Positions 1 to 4,663 of a DNA stretch of 5,864 nt are shown one piece after another. A model generated the notes under the pieces. That model ran no database searches, was not told the origin of the DNA, and saw only the letters and a program-made list of their open reading frames with translations. Location: contig JAHZLG010000192.1 of the NCBI GenBank assembly GCA_022599995.1, positions 1 to 5,864 on the forward strand, written 5' to 3'. The position numbers and the translations under genes are program-made. Each line of letters begins with the position of its first letter. Within the stretch, counting starts at the first letter, position 1. The DNA comes from Alphaproteobacteria bacterium. Lineage in GTDB: Bacteria > Pseudomonadota > Alphaproteobacteria > CBDBCS01 > JAHZLG01.

Positions 1-38
1 CTATTATCTAGCAAAACAGCACCCTAACGGGGGGCGGC

Positions 39-1988
39 CTAGTCAGTCTCTGCCGCAAGAACGCCCGCATCGACAAGGGTTGATCGAATATCATCGAGCA
101 CGGTCTCATCCTCGATGGTCGGGGGAGCTTTGTACGCCTTGCCACTTGCCATCTTCGCCAGGACAGCGCGCAATATTTTCCCCGAGCGCGTCTTCGGCAG
201 GCGGTCAACAACCAAAACCGTCTTCAACGCTGCGACAGCCCCGATTTGGTCGCGCATGCGCTTCACGCACTCGCCGGGGACTTGGTCGCTCGCGCTATCG
301 CGTTTCAGCACAACGAAGGCAAGCGGCATTTGTCCCTTCAACGCATCATCGATCCCCACCACGGCGGATTCGGCAACGGCGGGGTGTCCCCCCAGCACCT
401 CCTCCATCGCTCCTGTAGAGAGACGGTGCCCTGCCACATTGATGACATCGTCGGTGCGCGCCATCACGTACAAATAGCCGTCATCGTCCAAATACCCCGC
501 ATCCCCCGATCGGTAATATCCCGGAAAGGTCTCAAGGTAGGTTTTATGAAAACGGTCATCTGCCCGCCACAGACCCGGCAGTGCCCCCGGCGGCATGGGC
601 AAGCGCACAGCTATTTCGCCCATCTCCCCTGCCGGTAACGCCTTGCCCGCGTCATCCAACACCGCAATATCCCACCCCGGCACTGGCTTGGTCGGCGAGC
701 CGTATTTGATCGGCAAAAGCCCCAACCCTGCATAATTCGACACCATGGGCCAGCCGGTCTCGGTTTGCCACCAGTGGTCAATCACGGGCACACCAGTGAT
801 TGATTCTGCCCATTGGATGGTGTCGGTGTCACTGCGCTCCCCGGCAAGGAACAGGTGACGGAAGGCCGAAAGGTCAGCCTGTTTGGCAAAGGTGCCATCG
901 GGGTCTGCCCGCTTCAATGCCCGAAAAGCGGTCGGTGCGGTGAAAAAACTCGCCACTTTGTAGCGTTCGATCATCCGCCAAAGCACCCCAGCATCGGGCG
1001 TGCCCACTGGCTTCCCTTCATACATCACGCTTGCGCACCCGTGAAGGAGCGGGGCATACACAATGTAGCTATGCCCAACCACCCATCCCACATCGGATGC
1101 TGTGAACATCACCTCATCCGGGGTGACACCGAAAACAGCTTCCATTGACCACTTCAGGGCGACCATATAGCCTCCCGTGTCGCGGATAACCCCTTTGGGA
1201 TCACCCGTCGTCCCCGACGTATAGAGGATATATAGCGGATCAGTCGCCCGCACCGGCACAGGAGCCATTGGCGCGGCGGCTTCGATGGCCTCCGCCATCG
1301 TCACCACCTCGACCGTGCTGTTTTTCATGTTTGCTTGACCGCGCAGCAGCATGGCGTGCTCTTGGTCGGACATACCGCGCTCGGGGCGTTCGTGCACAAC
1401 AATCGCGCGCATGGGGTGCGCGACAAGATCGATCGCCGCCTTGACCAGCGGCAAGTATTCAATGGTACGGTTGGGCTCATAGCCGCAGGTGGCGGTGATG
1501 ATCACCGAGGCTTCGGCGTGGGAAATCCGCGTCGCCAATTCCCGCGGGGCAAATCCGCCAAAGACAACCGAGTGCACCGCCCCGATCCGTGCGCAGGCCA
1601 GCATTGCCACCACGCACTCGGGCACCATGGGCATGTAAATGATGACGCGATCGCCCTTCGCCACCCCCAGCCCGTGGAGCACGCCAGCAAGCCGTGCCGT
1701 ATCGGCAAGCAATTCGCTGTAGGTAATGTCTCGCTGGGTGCCGGTCATGGCAGATGCATAATGCAGGGCGACCCTCTCCCCTCTTCCTGCGTGCACATGC
1801 CGATCGATGGCGTTGTGACACAGATTCACGGTCGCATCCGGAAACCATCGGTGGATCGGGGTTTGACTCGAATCCAGTATTTGTTGCGGTGCCTCGATCC
1901 AGTCGATGGCTAAGGCTTGTTGACGCCAGAATTCGATCGGGTCGGCAAGGCTTTGTGCATAGGTGGCAGCGTAGTTCGAGAGGGTCAT
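39..1988 (-). CDS. prpE: Propionyl-CoA synthetase (AMP-forming acyl-CoA ligase)
   Basis: Complete 649-residue member of the ANL acyl-CoA ligase family. Such enzymes use ATP to turn propionate into propionyl-AMP and then propionyl-CoA in the cytoplasm, feeding the methylcitrate or methylmalonyl route. Visible motifs are the phosphate-binding YTSGTTGDPKG (residues 256-266), HWWQTETGWP (405-414), YRSGD (492-496), the hinge region RTDDVINVAGHR (511-522) and PKTRSGKILR (598-607), in which K604 is the expected adenylation lysine. TETG followed by WP rather than by a second G, together with YEGKPVGTPDAG (323-334), favours propionyl- over acetyl-CoA synthetase; substrate choice is inferred. The length is slightly above the roughly 630 residues usual for PrpE. 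The ATG at 1986-1988 suits the family's N-terminus (an FWR motif near residues 20-22), but no clear Shine-Dalgarno precedes it. The gene is alone on this strand; no other prp genes are in the window. Confidence 0.93.
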   Translation of the reverse strand: MTLSNYAATYAQSLADPIEFWRQQALAIDWIEAPQQILDSSQTPIHRWFPDATVNLCHNAIDRHVHAGRGERVALHYASAMTGTQRDITYSELLADTARLAGVLHGLGVAKGDRVIIYMPMVPECVVAMLACARIGAVHSVVFGGFAPRELATRISHAEASVIITATCGYEPNRTIEYLPLVKAAIDLVAHPMRAIVVHERPERGMSDQEHAMLLRGQANMKNSTVEVVTMAEAIEAAAPMAPVPVRATDPLYILYTSGTTGDPKGVIRDTGGYMVALKWSMEAVFGVTPDEVMFTASDVGWVVGHSYIVYAPLLHGCASVMYEGKPVGTPDAGVLWRMIERYKVASFFTAPTAFRALKRADPDGTFAKQADLSAFRHLFLAGERSDTDTIQWAESITGVPVIDHWWQTETGWPMVSNYAGLGLLPIKYGSPTKPVPGWDIAVLDDAGKALPAGEMGEIAVRLPMPPGALPGLWRADDRFHKTYLETFPGYYRSGDAGYLDDDGYLYVMARTDDVINVAGHRLSTGAMEEVLGGHPAVAESAVVGIDDALKGQMPLAFVVLKRDSASDQVPGECVKRMRDQIGAVAALKTVLVVDRLPKTRSGKILRAVLAKMASGKAYKAPPTIEDETVLDDIRSTLVDAGVLAAETD

Positions 1989-2053
1989 GGCAACGATTCA
2001 AACAAGAAGAGGCAGAAAGTGCGACGCAAGAGAAAGCAGTATTGAACGCCGAA

Positions 2054-2082
2054 ATGCTACAAGTATTTGCCGGCGCATTCAA
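2054..2082 (-). promoter_or_regulatory. Possible sigma-70 promoter for prpE
   Basis: Read on the minus strand, TTGAAT (2077-2082) and TAGCAT (2054-2059) are separated by 17 bp, each matching 4 of 6 positions of the -35 and -10 consensus. Transcription would start near 2047 and give a leader of about 60 nt before the prpE ATG. The match is imperfect and chance hits of this quality are common, so this is a guess supported by placement. Confidence 0.33.
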
Positions 2083-2190
2083 CCGAGCAACGACCAAACG
2101 GAAGATACGCCTGTGACATCATCCCGTGAAGCGTGCGCGCATCACCCACCCGCCTGATGAGGTATGCCAAAAACCGCCGCGTGAAATTGG

Positions 2191-2480
2191 CTAGAGACCT
2201 ACTGGAGACCCTACCGAAGACCTGCTGAGAGTTGCTGGTAACCCTACTGGAGTCCTACTGGAGACCGTACTGGAGACCTGCTGGTAACCCTACTGGTGAC
2301 CCTACTGGAGAACGTACTGGAGACATAGCTGGTAAACCTACCGAAGACCTGCTGGAGACATAGCTGGTAAACCTACCGAAGACCTGCTGGTGACCTACTG
2401 AGAGTTGCTGGAGAGACGCTGGTAAACCTACCGAAGACCTACTGGAGACATACTGAGAGTTGCTGAAGAGATGCTAAAGC
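2191..2480. repeat. Degenerate tandem array, about 25 units of 10-13 bp
   Basis: Roughly 290 bp divides cleanly into 24 full units plus a partial unit at each end. The most common unit is close to CTACTGGAGAC. Recurrent variants are CTACCGAAGAC (2211, 2338, 2373, 2428), CTGAGAGTT-ended units (2222, 2395, 2450) and GCTGGTAAC or GCTGGTAAAC units (2234, 2278, 2325, 2360, 2418). The mean period is about 11.6 bp. Stop codons occur within the units and unit lengths are not multiples of three, so the array is not coding. The units abut without unique spacers, which rules out CRISPR. It ends about 40 bp before the possible tRNA promoter. Function unknown; it could be a neutral minisatellite, a bent-DNA or protein-binding tract, or a transcribed spacer. 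Confidence 0.92.
2319..2390. repeat. Perfect 35-bp tandem duplication inside the array
   Basis: A 37-nt stretch at 2319-2355 is repeated exactly at 2354-2390, offset by 35 bp. Each copy spans three small units (ATAGCTGGTAAAC, CTACCGAAGAC, CTGCTGG...). A third, shorter copy of the core, from GCTGGTAAAC to CCGAAGACCT, begins at 2418. Perfect identity among otherwise divergent units suggests recent expansion by slippage or unequal exchange. Each copy contains GGTA-AACC-TACC, a 4-bp inverted repeat. Confidence 0.9.
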
Positions 2481-2486
2481 AAATGC

Positions 2487-2500
2487 CGGGCACTTGCCCG
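2487..2500. other. Small GC-rich hairpin after the repeat array
   Basis: CGGGC (2487-2491) and GCCCG (2496-2500) pair around the loop ACTT. No T-run follows on either strand, so it is not a canonical intrinsic terminator, although it stands between the array and the possible tRNA promoter and could insulate them. Confidence 0.3.
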
Positions 2501-2518
2501 CGAGAAATACAGGCTTGC

Positions 2519-2547
2519 TTGACAATGCTGGTCTCGCTTCCTAGTGT
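2519..2547 (+). promoter_or_regulatory. Possible promoter for tRNA-Leu
   Basis: A perfect TTGACA at 2519-2524 is followed after 17 bp by TAGTGT (2542-2547), which matches the -10 consensus at only three positions. Transcription would start near 2554, leaving about 60 nt to be trimmed from the tRNA 5' end by RNase P. A weaker alternative closer to the gene is TTGATG (2579-2584) with CATACG (2601-2606). Confidence 0.3.
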
Positions 2548-2616
2548 CGCCGTGATCATCGTGCTGGGAATGTCGGCATTGATGCTCGTGATTGTGTGGC
2601 CATACGGTCGTGCTGT

Positions 2617-2703
2617 GCCCAGGTGGCGGAATTGGTAGACGCGCAGGCTTCAGGTGCCTGTGGGGGCAACCTCGTGGAAGTTCGAGTCTTCTCCTGGGCA
2701 CCA
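2617..2703 (+). tRNA. tRNA-Leu (anticodon CAG)
   Basis: A full class II cloverleaf can be traced. The acceptor stem pairs GCCCAGG (2617-2623) with CCTGGGC (2693-2699), followed by discriminator A2700 and a genome-encoded CCA (2701-2703). The anticodon stem pairs CAGGC (2644-2648) with GCCTG (2656-2660), and the loop TTCAGGT places CAG at 2651-2653, reading CUG codons. A long variable arm (about 2661-2675) is typical of leucine tRNAs. The T stem GGAAG/CTTCT encloses TTCGAGT (2681-2687). The D-arm carries the usual GGCGGAATTGGTAGAC pattern. The length of 87 nt including CCA is normal. No duplicated 3' end is seen nearby, so there is no sign that this tRNA is an integration site. Confidence 0.97.
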
Positions 2704-2719
2704 CAACATTCGGGTGTTG
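2704..2719 (+). other. Hairpin immediately after the tRNA CCA
   Basis: CAACA (2704-2708) pairs with TGTTG (2715-2719) around TTCGGG, starting on the base after the encoded CCA. No T-tract follows. It may assist 3' processing or weak termination of the tRNA transcript, or be chance, since the stem is only 5 bp. Confidence 0.28.
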
Positions 2720-2829
2720 ACAAACAATGCCATGGCAATCAGGCGCACGGTTTGCGTGCTGCCGGCCACGGCTTTGGCATCCCCGTGCACCAGTGCCCTT
2801 GCTGCGGCATCCTGCCTTAAGCCAGCCCC

Positions 2830-2895
2830 TGATCTGTCTTTGATCAGCCCATGATCAGCCTTTGATCAGTCTTTGATCAGTCTTTGATCTCTCCT
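2830..2895. repeat. Six tandem 11-bp units with TGATCA core
   Basis: Six units in strict 11-bp register start at 2830, 2841, 2852, 2863, 2874 and 2885. The central four start with the palindrome TGATCA (units TGATCAGCCCA, TGATCAGCCTT, TGATCAGTCTT twice), and the outer two have TGATCT. A degraded seventh unit may precede at 2819-2829. The array ends 23 bp before the ATG of the methyltransferase-like gene, so it lies in its promoter or leader. Helical phasing of a palindrome is compatible with cooperative protein binding, but replication slippage would also give this pattern. Confidence 0.92.
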
Positions 2896-2908
2896 TGTTC
2901 TCGCCGCG

Positions 2909-2914
2909 AAAGAG
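2909..2914 (+). promoter_or_regulatory. Ribosome binding site favouring the 2919 start
   Basis: AAAGAG lies 4 bp before the ATG at 2919. It favours this start over the in-frame TTG at 2895, which falls at the edge of the 11-bp repeat array and has no Shine-Dalgarno-like sequence. Confidence 0.42.
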
Positions 2915-2918
2915 TCTC

Positions 2919-3626
2919 ATGCCCGATCGGTCTGTTGAACGCACCTCGATGGTCGAGAGCCAGCTGATGCCCAGCGGTATCAACCACCGTGCTCTCTTGA
3001 ACAGTTTCCTTCGAATCAAACGGGAAACCTTTTTCCCCTCGGCCGTCCGGGCGCAGGCCTATGCGGATCAACACGTCCCGTATGTCTCGTCGGCACCGCA
3101 TGCCGTGCAAGCAGATGGGACACCGGCAACGAACTGGATTCTCTCTCCGTTGTTGGGGGCAACGTTGTTACAGGCGGCGTCTCCTTCCCCTTCGGACAAC
3201 GTACTGATTATCGGCGATCGCATCGGGTATTTGGGGGCAGTGCTCGCCTACACCTGCACATCGGTGATTGCCTTGGTCGAGCAAGCCACTATTGCTTCTG
3301 ATCTCCTGTTTGCCGCTGACATTTCTAATTGCGTTGCCATCGATGAGGCATCATCCTCACGATGGAAGAGTGAGGCCCCCTACGACAAGATCATCGTGGC
3401 GGGCGGGGTGGAAGAATTTCCCTCCTTTTATGGCCGGTACCTTAACCCTGAAGGGGGCGAGTTGGTCTGTCTTGCCGTTACCCAGCCCCTCGACGGCGGG
3501 GCGATGGCCGAGCTGACCTTGATGACGCGGCGGGGAAAGGCGGAACCAAAGCGCGTGTTGTCGGTGCACCACACGCCGATCTTGCGGGAATTCACCCTGC
3601 CGCCATCTTTTGATTTTGCATCGTAG
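2919..3626 (+). CDS. Divergent protein-L-isoaspartate O-methyltransferase-like protein
   Basis: A 235-residue protein that resembles alphaproteobacterial members of the PCMT family (COG2518), SAM-dependent enzymes that repair isoaspartyl residues in damaged proteins. Family-like features are the N-terminal MVESQL followed by a helical segment ending in KRETFFPSAVRAQAYADQHVPY, the NVLIIGDRIGYLGAVLAY stretch (about residues 85-102) in the place of SAM motif I, APYDKIIVAGGVEE about 55 residues later, and the ending LPPSFDFA. Motif I is eroded: the acidic residue and the middle glycine of the usual E/D-x-G-x-G-x-G are not present, so catalysis is uncertain. The segment after motif I is short for the family. 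ATG 2919 was chosen for its AAAGAG; ATG 2949 (MVESQL) is an alternative. In many alphaproteobacteria a relative sits beside tolC; here it lies between a tRNA and hslVU. Cytoplasmic, with no signal peptide or membrane segment evident. Confidence 0.72.
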   Translation: MPDRSVERTSMVESQLMPSGINHRALLNSFLRIKRETFFPSAVRAQAYADQHVPYVSSAPHAVQADGTPATNWILSPLLGATLLQAASPSPSDNVLIIGDRIGYLGAVLAYTCTSVIALVEQATIASDLLFAADISNCVAIDEASSSRWKSEAPYDKIIVAGGVEEFPSFYGRYLNPEGGELVCLAVTQPLDGGAMAELTLMTRRGKAEPKRVLSVHHTPILREFTLPPSFDFAS

Positions 3627-3664
3627 CCCGTCGGCGGCATTGCGCGGTTGCTTTCCTCTCCCGC

Positions 3665-3699
3665 CTTATCCCTGATTTGGGTCCCAGATTTGGGATAGG
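3665..3699 (+). terminator. Possible terminator or alternative stem-loop after the methyltransferase gene
   Basis: CTTATCCC (3665-3672) pairs with GGGATAGG (3692-3699), an 8-bp stem with one G-U pair and a 19-nt loop. The loop sequence can instead form TCCCA (3682-3686) with TGGGA (3691-3695), which excludes the larger stem. The two structures arise from a 13-bp direct repeat of CCC-W-GATTTGGG (3670 and 3683). There is no T-tract, so intrinsic termination is doubtful; its position 38 bp past the stop codon is the main support. Confidence 0.3.
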
Positions 3700-3743
3700 T
3701 GGTGATCGAATGACGATGTGATTCCCACTTGTCCGCAGCTTGC

Positions 3744-3811
3744 CGAGTCGACCTTTTTGTTGCCCGCTTGGAACTTTCGAGTCGACCTCGTTGTTGCCCG
3801 CTTGGGACTTT
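3744..3811. repeat. 34-bp tandem direct repeat
   Basis: Two adjacent copies, 3744-3777 and 3778-3811, differ at 3 of 34 positions (TTT/TCG in the middle and one A/G near the end). Each begins CGAGTCGACCT, which includes the palindrome GTCGAC and the methylation sequence GAGTC, and ends with GGRACTTT. A third partial copy of about 9 bp follows at 3812-3820. The array lies about 100 bp upstream of the candidate hslVU promoter. Role unknown. Confidence 0.92.
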
Positions 3812-3821
3812 CGAGGCGGCT

Positions 3822-3854
3822 GGATTGTCAGGGGAGGGAGGGAACAGACAATCC
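3822..3854. other. Perfect 8-bp inverted repeat with G-rich loop
   Basis: GGATTGTC (3822-3829) and GACAATCC (3847-3854) are exact reverse complements separated by 17 bp that contain GGGG, GGG and GGG tracts split by single A residues. An alternative pairing of GGGGA (3831-3835) with TCCCC (3852-3856) is possible. It lies 65 bp upstream of the candidate heat-shock -35 element, so it could be an operator or a DNA structure; no T-run marks it as a terminator. Confidence 0.6.
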
Positions 3855-3919
3855 CCTAGCACAGCAACACAGCAGCACTGCGTAACGACAACGAAAGAGA
3901 CATCCGAGCAGGGTGTCGG

Positions 3920-3948
3920 CTTGTTGTTACCCCCTTCACCGCCTATTT
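3920..3948 (+). promoter_or_regulatory. Candidate RpoH (sigma-32) heat-shock promoter for hslVU
   Basis: CTTG (3920-3923), an 18-bp spacer and CCTATTT (3942-3948) match the alphaproteobacterial RpoH consensus CTTG-N17/18-CYTATNT at every defined position. Transcription would start near 3955 and give a leader of about 170 nt. hslVU is a classic sigma-32 operon in proteobacteria, so consensus, strand and downstream genes agree. The start site itself is not visible from sequence. Confidence 0.65.
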
Positions 3949-4065
3949 GGAAACGACCACACCGGCTTTGGACGCAGCTCGTGCCTATGCAAGGCAGGGG
4001 GTTGCAGTCGCGCTGCGTGAGGCACTGGGCGTGATCGCCGTCTTGCCGTTGCTTTCCGCGACCAC

Positions 4066-4105
4066 GCGCCATCGCCCGCCATCATCCGCCTTCACCCGCT
4101 ATCAC
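4066..4105 (+). repeat. Four tandem 10-bp units in the hslV leader
   Basis: Units GCGCCATCGC, CCGCCATCAT, CCGCCTTCAC and CCGCTATCAC follow each other without gaps (consensus CCGCCATCAC, one or two mismatches each). They end 18 bp before the hslV ATG and would be in the transcribed leader. C-rich and poor in G, the tract probably stays unpaired in RNA unless it meets G-rich sequence. Confidence 0.75.
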
Positions 4106-4123
4106 AAGAGTTGTCTCGCCTCC

Positions 4124-4663
4124 ATGTCCCCCCCCGAAATCAGAAGCACCACCGTTGTGGCCGTCCGCAAAGAGGGCAAGCTCGCGATGGCATGCGATGG
4201 TCAGGTCTCATTTGGCCAGACCATTATGAAAAACAACGCCGTGAAAATTCGCCGCCTGTTCCAGAATCGCGTTTTGGTCGGCTTTGCCGGTGCGACCGCT
4301 GACGCCTTCACCCTCTGCGAACGCTTGGAGGCAAAGCTAGAATATCATCGTGGCGACCTGGCGCGCTCGGCGGTGTCGCTTGCCAAAGACTGGAGGCAAG
4401 ACCGCTACCTGCGTCGGCTCGAAGCCATGCTCGTGGCTGGCGATGCGGATCATCTGCTTCTTGTCTCGGGAACCGGCGATGTGGTCGAGCCCGAGGATAC
4501 CATGATCGCGATCGGGTCGGGGGGCAATTTCGCGCTGGCGGCAGCTCGGGCACTGTATCCTCTTCCCGATTGGGATTCCCGCGCCATCGTCACCCGCTCG
4601 CTTGAGATAGCAGGCGATATTTGTTTGTACACCAACAGCCACCTTACCATAGAAGAGCTATAA
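4124..4663 (+). CDS. hslV: ATP-dependent protease subunit HslV (ClpQ)
   Basis: Encodes the peptidase half of the HslUV protease, an N-terminal threonine hydrolase of the proteasome type that assembles as a double hexameric ring capped by HslU. The 179-residue product carries an 8-residue propeptide, MSPPEIRS, before TTVVAVRK; removal would expose the catalytic Thr (codon 4148). Counting from that Thr, D17, K33 and G45 of the active site are all present, as are GFAGATADAF, LAKDWRQDRYLRRLEAM, AIGSGG and the ending DICLYTN...TIEEL. Position 16, usually Gly in the GDGQ motif, is Cys. ATG 4124 is the only start that gives a normal length; the nearest purine-rich sequence, AAGAG (4106-4110), is 13 bp away, so initiation may be weak or unusual. 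The stop overlaps the hslU ATG by one base (TAATG). Likely transcribed from the heat-shock-type promoter at 3920. Confidence 0.96.
   Translation: MSPPEIRSTTVVAVRKEGKLAMACDGQVSFGQTIMKNNAVKIRRLFQNRVLVGFAGATADAFTLCERLEAKLEYHRGDLARSAVSLAKDWRQDRYLRRLEAMLVAGDADHLLLVSGTGDVVEPEDTMIAIGSGGNFALAAARALYPLPDWDSRAIVTRSLEIAGDICLYTNSHLTIEEL
4128..4135 (+). repeat. C8 homopolymer in hslV codons 2-4
   Basis: Eight consecutive C bases begin in the second codon of hslV (ATG TCC CCC CCC GAA). A one-base slip would put the whole catalytic domain out of frame. The tract falls in the propeptide, where a three-base change would be harmless. Confidence 0.9.
4651..4657 (+). promoter_or_regulatory. Ribosome binding site for hslU inside hslV
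   Basis: AGAAGAG lies within the last hslV codons, 5 bp before the hslU ATG. With the TAATG stop-start overlap it supports translational coupling of the two subunits. Confidence 0.65.

Larger units (their letters stand above)
1989..2616. other. Intergenic region between prpE and tRNA-Leu
   Basis: A 628-bp gap with no credible gene. From left to right it holds the prpE leader and possible promoter, about 110 bp of unremarkable sequence (2083-2190), the 10-13 bp repeat array (2191-2480), a small GC-rich hairpin (2487-2500), a possible tRNA promoter (2519-2547) and about 70 bp of unassigned DNA before the tRNA. Short open frames crossing this gap show no protein-like sequence, and the repeat units themselves carry stop codons (TAA in GGTAAAC, TGA in CTGAGAG, TAG in ATAGC). 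Confidence 0.8.
3627..4123. other. Intergenic region before hslV
   Basis: A 497-bp gap without a convincing gene. It contains an inverted repeat (3665-3699), a 34-bp tandem duplication (3744-3811), an inverted repeat with a G-rich loop (3822-3854), a heat-shock-type promoter (3920-3948) and a leader of about 170 nt with a 10-bp tandem repeat (4066-4105). The hslV reading frame happens to stay open upstream to 3860, but the only plausible promoter starts transcription inside that stretch and HslV needs no such extension. Confidence 0.75.

Noticed and set aside
11..31. Terminator for prpE on the minus strand (CCC-GTTA-GGG followed by GCTGTTTTGC)
   Set aside because: The stem has only three base pairs and the T-run is four bases after a gap, too weak to call.
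1335..1913. Plus-strand open frame of 192 codons opposite prpE
   Set aside because: His- and Gly-rich translation typical of an antisense shadow; prpE on the other strand is unambiguous.
2154..2186. CTGATGA (2154-2160) followed by GAAA (2183-2186), resembling a hammerhead ribozyme core
   Set aside because: The bases between them cannot form stem II next to the core, and no suitable stems I and III or cleavage triplet could be placed.
2191..2480. CRISPR-like array
   Set aside because: Units are only 10-13 bp, abut directly, vary in sequence and lack unique spacers; no cas gene is in the window.
2617..2703. tRNA-Leu as an integration (att) site
   Set aside because: No second copy of the tRNA 3' end, no integrase and no foreign-looking genes in the window.
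2717..2722. Perfect TTGACA just after the tRNA as a promoter for the methyltransferase-like gene
   Set aside because: No -10-like hexamer occurs at 16-18 bp spacing (CAGGCG is found there).
2745..2759. GCACG/CGTGC hairpin as a tRNA terminator
   Set aside because: Five-bp stem with no following T-tract; not distinguishable from chance in GC-rich DNA.
2895..2918. TTG start eight codons upstream for the methyltransferase-like gene
   Set aside because: It has no ribosome binding site and begins at the last base of the 11-bp repeats; ATG 2919 has AAAGAG at usable spacing.
3860..4123. Upstream extension of the hslV frame (open back to a TAG at 3857, TTG start at 3947)
   Set aside because: It would add about 59 residues before a propeptide of normal size, the TTG overlaps the -10 of the best promoter, and the 10-bp repeat lies inside it. 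Some stretches look protein-like (ALDAARAYARQGVAVALREA), so it is worth remembering.
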